A stretch of DNA of 59,729 nt from JBBDIM01 sp040880405 (GCA_040880405.1 JBBDIM010000207.1:1-59729), one strand, 5' to 3'; positions 17,450-25,977 are shown, numbered from the stretch's first letter. Numbers and translations are program-made. Notes: generated from the sequence alone by a model not told the origin.

Positions 17450-18613
17450 TCAGCCTGCCTCTAGCCGCGCGGCGGCTTCGTCCGCCCAGGGCATGTCGGG
17501 GCCGAGGGCCAGGCATTGTTCCCAGTGCTTTCGAGCTCGTTTGCGGTAGCCGAGTTGGTCTAGCAGGTCGGCCAGGTGGTAGTGGGCGTCGCAGTAATCG
17601 GGGTAGTATTCCAAGGCCGCTTCCAGGGCCGCCATCGCCTCGTGCGGCCGATCCATCTCCATCAGCACGCAGCCCAAGTTACACCGGGCTTCGATCCAGT
17701 GGGGATCGAGTTCCAACGTCACATGATACCGCTCGACCGCCGCGGCCAGGCTTCCCTGCCGGTACAACAGCTCCGCCAGTTGAAAGTTCCGAGCCGCCGT
17801 TAACCCCCCCCCGGCAAACGCCGAGCGGAGGCAATCGATCGCCTCGTCCAGCTCCCCCGCATCCTCGTGGTCGGCGGCTCGGTCGATCCAAGCTTGCGGG
17901 CTTCGCTGGTCGTCTTCGGTTTCATCATCAAGGGCAAAGATCTCCGGCAGGTCGTCGACCGCGTCGAAGTCGAACCGCATTTGCCCGCCTGGCTCAACCA
18001 AGCCTTCCCCTTGCCGCAGCAAGATCTCGCGTCCTTGGACGATAATCGAGAGCTGGGCCAGCGGCCGCTGGACATCTGGCAAGTACTGCGAAATGGCCGA
18101 GAGCTGCCGCTCGATCCGTTCCGGCGACATCCCGGAAGCGAGCATCTGGGCCAGGCTCCGCGCGGTGGCCACTTCGTGGTAATCGAAGTAAGGAAGGTTC
18201 CGCACTTCCCGAGCCGGAACGATCAGCCCCCGCCGATGCCACCGCCGGACAATCGACTTCGAGACACCCAGCACCTCGGCCAGCATCGCGGGCGTGTACA
18301 TCCGGTGCAGCTTTTGCCGCGGCTCGATCAGCCCCAGCCACTGCCACAGGGTGGTCTCGGTTATGAAGCGAAGCTGCCCCTCCGCCGCGCGAAGTTGCAA
18401 GGCGGGGTCGATCTCGCAGGTGGCGACACTCGCCACTTCATCTTCGCCAAAGACGATAATGTCGACCCGATCGTCCAGCTTTTCCACCGGGATTGCCCCC
18501 GCGTCGCGGAGCGCGGCGAACACCTGCTTCCGCGACATCCCCGCCAATCGCCCTTGCAGAGCGACCCGCTGCGACCGCAGCTCAACAATTTCGGCGTTCC
18601 CGGCGGTGTCCAT
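17450..18613 (-). CDS. BRCT-MerR-TPR fusion protein
   Basis: 387 residues from ATG 18613 (an earlier ATG at 18667 is possible). Residues about 10-75 resemble a BRCT domain (RVALQGRLAGMSRKQVFAAL, then AGAIPVEKLDDRVDIIVFGE). Residues about 105-170 form a MerR-type winged helix (MYTPAMLAEVLGVSKSIVRR, then GLIVPAREVRNLPYFDYHEV). The C-terminal 130 residues are tetratricopeptide repeats (LDEAIDCLRSAFAGG, AAAVERYHVTLELDPHWIEA, HEAMAALEAALEYYPDYCDA). It probably binds DNA and a partner protein. The target is unknown. Confidence 0.85.
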   Translation of the reverse strand: MDTAGNAEIVELRSQRVALQGRLAGMSRKQVFAALRDAGAIPVEKLDDRVDIIVFGEDEVASVATCEIDPALQLRAAEGQLRFITETTLWQWLGLIEPRQKLHRMYTPAMLAEVLGVSKSIVRRWHRRGLIVPAREVRNLPYFDYHEVATARSLAQMLASGMSPERIERQLSAISQYLPDVQRPLAQLSIIVQGREILLRQGEGLVEPGGQMRFDFDAVDDLPEIFALDDETEDDQRSPQAWIDRAADHEDAGELDEAIDCLRSAFAGGGLTAARNFQLAELLYRQGSLAAAVERYHVTLELDPHWIEARCNLGCVLMEMDRPHEAMAALEAALEYYPDYCDAHYHLADLLDQLGYRKRARKHWEQCLALGPDMPWADEAAARLEAG

Positions 18614-18684
18614 CCACAACCTTTTGCACGTGAGATTCGCAAAGCCCAATAGTGGCCAATTCTCCACCCTTCATGATACCACTC

Positions 18685-19100
18685 GTAGCCACGCTCGCGT
18701 AGAGCGTGGGGGAAGCGCCAGCCGGTTCTCCCTTTAGCCAGCCCATCCACCCCAAGTGCCAGCCGNNNNNNNNNNNNNNNNNNNNNNNNNNNNNNNNNNN
18801 NNNNNNNNNNNNNNNNNNNNNNNNNNNNNNNNNNNNNNNNNNNNNNNNNNNNNNNNNNNNNNNNNGGAAGCGCCAGCCGGTTCTCCCTTTAGCCAGCCCA
18901 TCCACCCCAAGTGCCAGCCGCTTTCGCACTTCTCCCACGCTTTTGGCAAGCGTGGCTACGAAGCCGATGTCCCGCCCGTCGTAGCCACGCTCGCGTAGAG
19001 CGTGGGGGAAGCGCCAGCCGGTTCTCCCTTTAGCCAGCCCATCCACCCCAAGTGCCAGCCGTTTTCGCACTTCTCCCGCGCTTTTGGCAAGCGTGGCTAC
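18685..19100. repeat. 120-bp tandem repeat array interrupted by an assembly gap
   Basis: The complete unit 18981-19100 is 120 bp, beginning GTAGCCACGCTCGCGTAGAG and ending CAAGCGTGGCTAC, so the ends are inverted. A partial unit precedes the gap (18685-18765) and another follows it (18866-18959). At least three units are visible, and more may be collapsed in the gap. The end sequence occurs once more near 36062-36091. Confidence 0.9.
18766..18865. other. assembly gap of 100 N
   Basis: Exactly 100 undetermined bases inside the 120-bp repeat array. A run of exactly 100 is the usual placeholder for unknown length, so real copy number cannot be read. Confidence 0.99.
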
Positions 19101-19130
19101 GTACAAAATGGGAGCTTTTCACAGCTTCAG

Positions 19131-19328
19131 TTTTTAGCCACAGAGGACACAGAGGACACAGAGGTCACAGAGAGATTTTGCTGGCAAGCGTACCCTAATC
19201 GCGCTGCGGCATCGTCGAGCTAAACATATCACTTCGAAATCATCCCACGCATTGAATTGCGTACCCGCGCAGATGACCTGAATCTCGCTCCCTCTTCTCT
19301 CTGTGACCTCTGTGTGCTCTGTGGCTAA
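19131..19328. repeat. CACAGAGG bracket (family A), copy 1, no gene inside
   Basis: The left arm TTTTTAGCCACAGAGGACAC extends to CACAGAGAG (19174). The right arm runs from TCTCTCTGTGACC (about 19296) to GTGCTCTGTGGCTAA (19328). About 120 bp of non-coding spacer lies between. Confidence 0.85.
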
Positions 19329-19478
19329 CCTCCTTCCTTTCAAAACGCCCCATCAAAAAGCCCTCCCGCTGTGAAACGGCCTGCTAGTTGTGGTAGCTTA
19401 TCGGGGCGGGGCGTATTTCGTTTCGCCGTGGGGCGAGGGCTTCGCGTTTCCTACTTCTCGCGTTACGAAAGGGCCGTC

Positions 19479-20294
19479 ATGGGGGACTGCCGCTATTTTG
19501 TGTTCGATATCGAAACCGTGGCCGATGGCGACTTGGTCTCGCGGCTCAAGTACCCCGGCGATAATTTATCGCCCCAGGAAGCGGTCGACCGGTTCCGGGC
19601 CGAGCTGATGGAGAAAAACGGGTCCGACTTCGTCCCCTACACCTACCAAGTGCCGGTCTCGGTGGCGATCGCCAAGGTCGACGGCCAATACAACCTGATC
19701 GACCAGGTGCTGCTGGACGAACCGGAGTTCCGCCCGGCGGTGATTGCCGAGAACTTTTGGCGGGGCTGGAAGGGGTACCGCAAGCCGACGCTGGTCACCT
19801 TCAACGGTCGCTCGTTCGATGTGCCGGTCATGGAACTAGCCGCCTTCCGCTACGGCCTGAGTGTGCCCGATTGGTTCAACCTGCATGCGAAGAGCTTCGA
19901 ACAGGCTAGAAACCGCTACAACACCGCAGCCCACTTCGACCTGTACGACATCCTGACCAACTACGGAGCGAGCCGCTTCACCGGCGGCCTAAACCTGGCC
20001 GCCAACCTGCTGGGCAAGCCCGGCAAAATGGAAATCGAAGGGCACATGGTGCAAGACCTGTACCACGAGGGGAAGCTCAAAGAGATCAACGAATACTGCC
20101 GCTGCGACGTCCTAGACACCTACTTCGTCTTCCTCCGCACGGCAGTCGTCCTAGGCAACATCACCCTCAAGCGAGAACAGGAAATCTTAAACGACACCAA
20201 AGAGTGGCTAGAGAGAAAATCAGAAGAGATCCCCATCTACAAAACCTACCTGGAAGGCTGGGGCGACTGGGAGAATCCTTGGGAGGAGGATTGA
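19479..20294 (+). CDS. predicted 3'-5' exonuclease, PolB-like (DEDDy)
   Basis: 271 residues from ATG 19479. It matches the DNA_pol_B_exo2 group of stand-alone exonucleases. Exo I is FDIETVAD, Exo II is TLVTFNGRSFDVPVM, and Exo III is EYCRCDVLDTY (the YX3D form, hence DEDDy). Length is normal. The last residues GWGDWENPWEED are acidic. It probably acts in DNA repair or processing; it has no linked partner. Longer upstream in-frame starts exist but fall in repeat-rich DNA. Confidence 0.9.
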   Translation: MGDCRYFVFDIETVADGDLVSRLKYPGDNLSPQEAVDRFRAELMEKNGSDFVPYTYQVPVSVAIAKVDGQYNLIDQVLLDEPEFRPAVIAENFWRGWKGYRKPTLVTFNGRSFDVPVMELAAFRYGLSVPDWFNLHAKSFEQARNRYNTAAHFDLYDILTNYGASRFTGGLNLAANLLGKPGKMEIEGHMVQDLYHEGKLKEINEYCRCDVLDTYFVFLRTAVVLGNITLKREQEILNDTKEWLERKSEEIPIYKTYLEGWGDWENPWEED

Positions 20295-20307
20295 GGGGGC
20301 TTGGATT

Positions 20308-20790
20308 TTTTAGCCACAGAGGCCACCGAGGGCACAGAGAGGGATGCGGTGGACTAATCTAGAATTGTTGTCCTTTGGCCGTGAAATTGAATTGGAGATG
20401 GAATGAGCGATCCGTTGACCGAGGCAATCATTGGAGCGGCCATCGAAGTTCATCGAATTCTCGGCCCTGGTTTGCTTGAATCGATTTACGAAGAGGCTCT
20501 GTGCCATGAACTTTCTTTACGCGGAATTTCGGCGGAGCAGCAAGTGCGGATCGACGTGATCTACAAGGGTAAGGTGATCAAAGGGCAGGAGCTTGATCTG
20601 ATTGTGGCAGAGCAGGTCGTCGTTGAGCTCAAGTCGGTATCGAAATTACCGGAAGTCGCGTTGGCTCAGACGCTTTCCTACTTGAAGTCGACCGGATTGA
20701 AATGGGCGCTCTTGTTGAACTTCGGCGAATCACGATTAGTGGACGGCATCAGACGTATCTCTCTGTGACCTCTGAGTGCTCTGTGGCTAT
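20308..20790. repeat. CACAGAGG bracket (family A), copy 2, enclosing a GxxExxY gene
   Basis: The left arm TTTAGCCACAGAGGCCACCG ends at GCACAGAGAG (about 20341). The right arm TCTCTGTGACCTCTGAGTGC runs to CTCTGTGGCTA. The GxxExxY stop codon TGA is part of the right arm. Confidence 0.85.
20403..20768 (+). CDS. GxxExxY protein (PD-(D/E)XK-like)
   Basis: 121 residues. The family motif is GLLESIY at 23-29. A nuclease-like core is present: GQELDLIVAEQVVVELKSVS, with Asp65 and Glu75-x-Lys77, as in PD-(D/E)XK folds. It ends KWALLLNFGESRLVDGIRRI. Length is typical. The gene sits inside an inverted-repeat bracket, and its stop codon overlaps the right arm. A decayed second copy lies at 43235-43485 in an equivalent bracket. 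Function not established in the family; nuclease activity is inferred. Confidence 0.9.
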   Translation: MSDPLTEAIIGAAIEVHRILGPGLLESIYEEALCHELSLRGISAEQQVRIDVIYKGKVIKGQELDLIVAEQVVVELKSVSKLPEVALAQTLSYLKSTGLKWALLLNFGESRLVDGIRRISL

Positions 20791-20935
20791 TCCTTTTTGC
20801 CACAGGGATCGCCGCGAATCCAGGGGCAACGAGGTTGGTAAATGAGTTGAATTGAGATATTCTACGAGCATCGTTCGCGCATTGATTTCGAATTGGATTG
20901 ATTGTAGCAGTTTGCCACAACTAGCAGCCGTCTGT

Positions 20936-21475
20936 ATGAACGATTCCACCTCAGCCCGGCTGCAATTCTCCCTCCAGGAAATCCTGACCTGGACGGCCGT
21001 CTTCGCGCTGGCGCTCAGCCTGCTGATGATCTGGGAGTTTCCCTGGTTGGCGGTTTTGTCGATTGGCGTGGGTGGGTATCTGGTGGAAACCATCGGCCGC
21101 CGCCGGGCCGTGGAGGTTTCGCGGTTTGGGGATTGGCTGGGGCTGTTTGCTGGGTATCTGCTGCTGGGGAGTGGTTCGCACTTATATGTGATTGAAGGAA
21201 ACAATTCCGCGACCTGGATTTTACCGCTTATCGTCCCAGTCGCACCAATATTCGCAGTGATTGCCGCGCCGTTTGGTTTGGCTGGGCGATCGTGGGAGTT
21301 GACCTGGCCAGAGGTCGTTTTGGCCAGTTGCGTCTGTTTCGCCTACTTCGCGATGATTGCGAGCATCGCCTACCGCTATCCTCGGTATCGCTGGGCGATC
21401 ATGGCGATCGTGTTCGGCATCGGGGTGTTCAATATTTTGGTCGCCAACGGGGCCATCGGTATCCCGAGAGAGTAG
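20936..21475 (+). CDS. hypothetical membrane protein
   Basis: 179 residues from ATG 20936. The N-terminal block RLQFSLQEILTWTAVFALAL resembles a motif common at the start of planctomycete membrane proteins. About five hydrophobic segments follow. No enzyme motif. The gene is convergent with the ABC permease gene, whose stop is about 14 bp away. Function unknown. Confidence 0.7.
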   Translation: MNDSTSARLQFSLQEILTWTAVFALALSLLMIWEFPWLAVLSIGVGGYLVETIGRRRAVEVSRFGDWLGLFAGYLLLGSGSHLYVIEGNNSATWILPLIVPVAPIFAVIAAPFGLAGRSWELTWPEVVLASCVCFAYFAMIASIAYRYPRYRWAIMAIVFGIGVFNILVANGAIGIPRE

Positions 21476-21488
21476 CATTTCGCTTGAT

Positions 21489-23114
21489 TCACCCTCGGGC
21501 CATCTTGAGCCACAGCCTTGTCCACCCCGGCTCTAGTGGCGCGGCGAATCGCGAGGCCCCAAAAGCCAACAGCATAATCGCCAGCACAATGCCGCCGTAC
21601 ACCAGCGGGTAATGGTGCTGGACAAGGTCGAGTTGGCCTTGGCGTTCGGCGGTTACTAGTTCGCTGAAAATATAGAGGGGAGAATAGGGACGAAGGGCCA
21701 GAAAGGGAGAGGCTGCCAAGGTGACAACCCAGAACAGAAAGCTGCAAAGGATTCCACCACTTGCGCGGCGCGTGCCGCTGACTCCCAAAACGGCCAACGT
21801 GTAGATCAAGGCATGAAGTAAAGGGAAACAGGCGAAATGAGCCCATCTCATTTCGGTGGGCCTTCCGCTCGGGTCGCTTATCAAACTCCAGCCGACGACC
21901 AGGGCCGTACCGTCCATCACCAACAGCATCGCGGCGAGGCCGACAACGTATTTGCACCAGAACCATCCCTGGGGCGAGATCGGCCGGGATCGCCAGAAGC
22001 CGCCAAGCTGGCGATTGAAATCGGCAACATACAGCGAAGTGCCGACCGCTGCCGCCCAGACCATCGCGAAGAACAGGGTGATCTCCGGCAGCCTCGATTG
22101 AAGGTTGCCAAACCAGCGACTCTCTTGACCGGCGGGTGCATTTACCATCGCCATGAGTCCGGCCAGCATCAAAACCAAGGTCATCCCGAACAGGACCAAC
22201 GGTCCCGCTTGCCGTAGTTCCAACCACAGCATGGCGGACCGCGGACCACGAATCGGCACTGCAAGTTTTGAGAGCACCGGCGGAACCGAAAGCAACCACC
22301 AACGCGACCGAACTTCAGCCATCGGCTCCGGCTCTCGGCCGTAGAACTTGGCAAAGAGAAATCCTAAGGTGAGCTGCCAGGCCAAGGTAACCGCCAAATA
22401 AAGTATTGCCATCGGGGTGTTCGATGGGAGCTGCGGTCCCGGCATTTGATCATTCATGAAAATAGATTGCGGAAACAGGACATTCAGCAGCCCGGTTTGC
22501 AGCCAATGGTGGGTGACGCCGACCCCATTCAAGATAAAGATCGAGAACAAGAACAACAGGGTGAGAACCGCCCCCATGAACAGCACCTTGGCTTTGGTGC
22601 GTAGCCAACAACCGATCACACACAGCGGCAAGTAAAACGCCGAGGTCCCCAGCATGCCAATCATCGTTGCGACACCGAGTCGCATTTGCACTTCGGACAG
22701 CGTCTCGGGCTCTTGAGGAAAAGGATCCATTGTCACCGACGACCAGTTGATAGAAACAACGACGAGGGCATAGAGGACAAACAAACTGATCGGGAGAAGC
22801 AACATCGCCAGCCCCATCAGCAGCCTCACCGCGGCAAAATACCGCGTGGAAACCGGCAGCGAGACGGTATACCACAGCGATCCCATCTCCCGTTCGCCGC
22901 ACGCGGTCCCCATGGCAAACGCAATCGACGCCACTATTGAGTAGAACAAGGTCATTCCCATCACAAGCTCCACAATCATTTGATTGGGGACCAATATGTG
23001 ATAGGGGATAGAGATCCAGGCCCAGAGGATCACGAGGGTCGCGATAACAAGAATCGCCGCGAACCCCTGCCACTGCTCCCGCCACGCTTTCCAGATCAAT
23101 TGAATCATCGCCAA
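21489..23114 (-). CDS. ABC-2-type transporter permease
   Basis: 541 residues with about twelve hydrophobic segments (first near 18-38, LVIATLVILWAWISIPYHIL region). A long cytoplasmic stretch lies in the middle around EPMAEVRSRWW. It lies 16 bp after the ATPase gene on the same strand and belongs to the GntR-ATPase-permease operon. The arrangement resembles ytrABC-type exporters that respond to cell-wall-acting compounds. The substrate is not deducible. Confidence 0.85.
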   Translation of the reverse strand: MAMIQLIWKAWREQWQGFAAILVIATLVILWAWISIPYHILVPNQMIVELVMGMTLFYSIVASIAFAMGTACGEREMGSLWYTVSLPVSTRYFAAVRLLMGLAMLLLPISLFVLYALVVVSINWSSVTMDPFPQEPETLSEVQMRLGVATMIGMLGTSAFYLPLCVIGCWLRTKAKVLFMGAVLTLLFLFSIFILNGVGVTHHWLQTGLLNVLFPQSIFMNDQMPGPQLPSNTPMAILYLAVTLAWQLTLGFLFAKFYGREPEPMAEVRSRWWLLSVPPVLSKLAVPIRGPRSAMLWLELRQAGPLVLFGMTLVLMLAGLMAMVNAPAGQESRWFGNLQSRLPEITLFFAMVWAAAVGTSLYVADFNRQLGGFWRSRPISPQGWFWCKYVVGLAAMLLVMDGTALVVGWSLISDPSGRPTEMRWAHFACFPLLHALIYTLAVLGVSGTRRASGGILCSFLFWVVTLAASPFLALRPYSPLYIFSELVTAERQGQLDLVQHHYPLVYGGIVLAIMLLAFGASRFAAPLEPGWTRLWLKMARG

Positions 23115-23130
23115 GCCTCGGTTCTAAGGG

Positions 23131-24057
23131 CTAATTCACCGTCGCTACGGTTTCCGTCACCGGCATATCGGGCCAATCATCGGTTCGGCCGATGACGTAC
23201 GCCTCGAAGATTTCGTCCAGCCGCAGGTCGACCACCTCGTGCTCAATTCCTTCCTCCAGCAGTCGCCGCAGGTAGGTGGGTGCTTCGTCCACAATGATCG
23301 CCAGGCGGTCTCCGTGACGGCGGACATCCAGGAGTTGGGCGGGGCGGGTACGGGCGGTTAGGCCGCTGACCGGGAGTAGGATTTGCTTGACCTCATCTCG
23401 GAGGGATTCCGTCGCGCCATGGCGGACGATTGTTCCTTGGTCGAGGATCGCGACGGCATCCGCCACCGCTTCCACTTCGTCCAGCAGGTGGCTGCTGTAG
23501 AGGACCGTGCTGCCGGAGGTTTGGAGGTGTTCGACCAAGTCTCGGTTGAATTCTTTCCGGGCGATCGGATCCAAGCCCATCGCTGGGTCGTCCAGGATGA
23601 CCAGTGGTGGCCGGTGGGCCAAGGCGACCGCCACACCCAGTTTGACGCTTTGCCCTTTGGAGAGCCGACCGATCCGGGTATGCAGCGGAATCTCGAACCG
23701 CGCCAAGTAATCGTGGGCCCAGGCCATGTCCCAGGTGGGGTAGAACGGTGCCAGGAAACGGCACAACTCGCTGGCGGTCATCCAGGGGTACATTGTCTGG
23801 TCTTCGGCCAAGTAACCGGTCCGGCGACGGACCGCGAGCGCGTCTTGGGCCGGGTCGAGACCATCGAGGGTGACCCTGCCGGAATCGGCTGGAATCAAAC
23901 CCAACAAGATGCGAATGGTAGTGGTTTTGCCAGCTCCGTTGCGTCCTAGCAGGGCGAAGGTCTGCCCCGCGGGAATCTCCAGCGAGACATCCCGCAGCAC
24001 TTGGTTGGCCCCGTACGACTTGGCGAGGTGCTGAATCGAAATTCCTTGGTCGCTCAT
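23131..24057 (-). CDS. ABC transporter ATP-binding protein, YtrB-like
   Basis: 308 residues. Walker A is GRNGAGKTTTIR (about 38-49), the signature is RLSKGQSVKLG, and Walker B is LVILDDPAMGLDP. The position after the Walker B aspartate is Asp rather than the usual catalytic Glu. The C-terminal 80 residues (from about 225) form the extra domain common in exporters of this type. The start overlaps the stop of the GntR gene by 4 bp. Confidence 0.92.
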   Translation of the reverse strand: MSDQGISIQHLAKSYGANQVLRDVSLEIPAGQTFALLGRNGAGKTTTIRILLGLIPADSGRVTLDGLDPAQDALAVRRRTGYLAEDQTMYPWMTASELCRFLAPFYPTWDMAWAHDYLARFEIPLHTRIGRLSKGQSVKLGVAVALAHRPPLVILDDPAMGLDPIARKEFNRDLVEHLQTSGSTVLYSSHLLDEVEAVADAVAILDQGTIVRHGATESLRDEVKQILLPVSGLTARTRPAQLLDVRRHGDRLAIIVDEAPTYLRRLLEEGIEHEVVDLRLDEIFEAYVIGRTDDWPDMPVTETVATVN

Positions 24058-24497
24058 GGCGATTCTCCAACGGGGTGATGTTTCGCGGTGGTACGTTGAG
24101 AGATGCCGGTCTTGGCATCGGCGGCGGCGGTGGTGAGCATCTTCCGCAGTTCCGGGGGAGTCAGGCCGAGCATTAGCCCGCGGCGAACCAACGCCTCGAA
24201 CTCACGGGCAAACTGCTCCCGCTGCTCTTTCAGTTCCGCGGCGGCTTGGGTCGCTACGGATGGCGGGGCGACGAACGTCCCCTCGCCATGCCTCATCTCC
24301 AGAAAGCCTTCGGCGGTCAGCCGCTCGTAAACCCTCACCACTGTGTTGACGTTGACCGCCAGCTCCTTGGCGAGTTGCCGGACCGAAGGGAGGCAGTCTC
24401 CCGGCTTGAGAATCCCGGCCAGGCACTGGGCCTTAACCTGCTCGGCAATCTGCCGAGAGATCGGTGCGGAAACCCCTTTTTCGACACGGACGTACAT
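24054..24497 (-). CDS. GntR-family regulator, YtrA subfamily
   Basis: 147 residues. The winged helix-turn-helix covers about 8-78: SAPISRQIAEQVKAQCLAGI, LPSVRQLAKELAVNVNTVVR, VYERLTAEGFLEMRHGEGTF. A short helical C-terminal region instead of a large effector domain is diagnostic of the YtrA subfamily. It is the first gene of the operon and likely represses it. A palindrome GTGTACAC lies 31 bp upstream of the start. Confidence 0.92.
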   Translation of the reverse strand: MYVRVEKGVSAPISRQIAEQVKAQCLAGILKPGDCLPSVRQLAKELAVNVNTVVRVYERLTAEGFLEMRHGEGTFVAPPSVATQAAAELKEQREQFAREFEALVRRGLMLGLTPPELRKMLTTAAADAKTGISQRTTAKHHPVGESP

Positions 24498-24527
24498 AAA
24501 AACCGCCAGGAAAAGTGTGTGAGTCAG

Positions 24528-24565
24528 GTGTACACAGTTCTATTACAGTATGGAGATGGCGTCAA
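24528..24565 (-). promoter_or_regulatory. predicted promoter and GntR operator
   Basis: On the minus strand TTGACG (24560-24565) and TAGAAC (24537-24542) are spaced by 17 bp. Just downstream, GTGTACAC (24528-24535) is an 8-bp palindrome that fits the GntR half-site rule GTnTAnAC. A repressor bound here would overlap the start of transcription. Confidence 0.55.
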
Positions 24566-24892
24566 GAGAAATTTTCTTATGACCTACGAAGGTGTTGCCA
24601 TTTCACAAGTTTCTACGACGTTAACGGATATCTTCTAGGCGGCGGGTAACGGCCCTAATCCAGGACAGAGGCGACTATCGAGATTTATTGCCGGAACTTT
24701 AGATACGCTTTCCCTGAGGTGGCACTGTCCACCGGTTCCGAGGTGTGCCACTGGCTTCCGGGTGGGTGCGTGGGATTTGCAGTTTGAGCAAGGGATGAGC
24801 CCTCGCGCAGGATATGCCCGAGATCCATTATGGCAAGAGGTGAATTACCGGGCCACTCGGCCGCAATGCTCCTCAGGGGCTCATGAGGAAGC

Positions 24893-24950
24893 GTTTTGAA
24901 ACGCGGAGAGCGCGGAGGACTCCCTCTGCGTCCTTGCGTCTCTGCGTTTC
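24893..24950. repeat. GCAGAGACGC hairpin (family B), copy 3
   Basis: TTTTGAAACGCGGAGAGCGC is followed about 20 bp later by GCGTCTCTGCGTTTC. A short version of the family, with no other composite modules around it. Confidence 0.7.
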
Positions 24951-25227
24951 ATATTTTTAAGGATTCGGCGATCATTGCTCGGGCAATGCGACGCGGCCAA
25001 AAAAGCCCACCAGTCCTGTGCCGGGGCACGCTGCGAAACATTCTTTCGGTGGCGTTGCTCAAGGGGCTCCAACGGCGACGCCGCACGGGCCAACCGGGGA
25101 TATTACGCTGGGCGCATCTCTGGTCGGTTGTCTGTCGTAACTTCTACCAAGCCAATGACTTAATAGCCGCAACGGCCCACGATCCGGGGTTGTCTGTTTC
25201 AATTTCCGCAAAATGTTTCCGCGGGAT

Positions 25228-25253
25228 GTCGATTGGCCGCTAGGCCAATCGAC
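25228..25253. promoter_or_regulatory. perfect palindrome upstream of the DGPF operon
   Basis: GTCGATTGGCC (25228-25238) and GGCCAATCGAC (25243-25253) are exact reverse complements around GCTA. It sits 47 bp before the first start codon of the operon. It could be an operator or an RNA hairpin in the leader; the sequence does not decide. Confidence 0.5.
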
Positions 25254-25300
25254 TACTGGGTAAATCTCACGGATGAGTCCTTGCAGTCAGGAGTTTGCCC

Positions 25301-25426
25301 ATGCCCCGTCAGAAGATCACCACGTTTCTCTGGTACGACCAACAGGCCGAAGAGGCGGTCATGGACGCGATGCTGCAAATGGACAAGCTCGACATCGCGA
25401 AGCTCGAACAGGCCTACGCCGGCTAG
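25301..25426 (+). pseudogene. internally deleted VOC (PhnB/3-dmu-9_3-mt) gene
   Basis: A 41-residue frame joins the conserved start of the family (MPRQKITTFLWYDQQAEEA) directly to its conserved end (AMLQMDKLDIAKLEQAYAG). The normal protein is about 150-165 residues, so roughly 120 central residues are missing without a frame shift. It has an ATG and normal stop and sits first in the DGPF operon. The product could not fold as a VOC domain. Confidence 0.8.
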
Positions 25427-25491
25427 TTTGCCACGCCGGGGGCAAACATTTAGGAACACGCTTCGTACCTTTAGGATTAGGAAATCAACCG

Positions 25492-25893
25492 ATGAAATTC
25501 ATTTGCCTGGGCTACGCCGATCCCGAAAAGTGGAGCGAGTTGCCGCCGGGCCAGCAAGAGGCCTGGATGGAGGAATGTTTCGCCTACGACGACGAGCTCC
25601 GCCGCGGCGGACACTTCCTGGGTGGCGAGGCGCTCCAGTGGGCCCATCAAGCGGTCACGCTTCGCCGAACCAACGGCAGCCTGACCGTGACCGACGGCCC
25701 TTTCGCCGAGACGAAGGAGCAACTGGGTGGCATCTTGATCTTGGAAGCGGACGACATGCCCCATGCCGTCGCCCTGATGTCTAAGCACCCGGGCGTTCGA
25801 TTTGGACCGTTTGAAATTCGACCGGCGGATGAGGAGGCCAATCGGCTGATCGAGCAGCGCGGCAAGGTCTTTCTGGCGGAACCGAGTTGCTAA
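25492..25893 (+). CDS. DGPF/YCII-related domain protein 1
   Basis: 133 residues of the YCII-related superfamily. The diagnostic motif is DGPFAETKEQLGGILI (about 64-79). The N-terminal strand MKFICLGYADPEKW and C-terminal FGPFEIRPAD fit the fold. DGPF proteins are typical neighbours of ECF42-type sigma factors. None is present here. Catalytic function is not established for the family. Expected to be cytoplasmic and co-transcribed with the following five genes. Confidence 0.9.
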   Translation: MKFICLGYADPEKWSELPPGQQEAWMEECFAYDDELRRGGHFLGGEALQWAHQAVTLRRTNGSLTVTDGPFAETKEQLGGILILEADDMPHAVALMSKHPGVRFGPFEIRPADEEANRLIEQRGKVFLAEPSC

Positions 25894-25916
25894 AGGGAGA
25901 TCATTTTAAACCTCTC

Positions 25917-25937
25917 ACTGGCGGGCAAGCCGCCAGT
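25917..25937. repeat. short perfect hairpin between operon genes
   Basis: ACTGGCGG and CCGCCAGT are exact complements around GCAAG. It lies between the first DGPF gene and the DUF1579 gene and may set transcript stability or be a small REP. Confidence 0.55.
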
Positions 25938-25977
25938 ACCACCCAAGACCTAAAACGCATAAAGGAAGATTGAAACC

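Larger units (their letters stand above)
24566..25300. other. gene-free stretch
   Basis: About 735 bp between the divergent GntR operon and the DGPF operon. It contains one GCAGAGACGC-type hairpin (24893-24950) and an 11-bp-arm palindrome (25228-25253). I see no coding sequence with a recognisable domain. Confidence 0.55.

Noticed and set aside
18685..19100. CRISPR array
   Set aside because: The unit is 120 bp with inverted ends and no unique spacers of constant length; no cas genes in the window.
18582..19106. Reading frame running through the assembly gap
   Set aside because: It crosses 100 N and consists of translated 120-bp repeat units; not a gene.
24896..25243. Plus-strand frame upstream of the DGPF operon, considered as the missing sigma factor
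   Set aside because: Its first part is a translated GCAGAGACGC hairpin and the rest lacks any sigma region 2 or 4 pattern.
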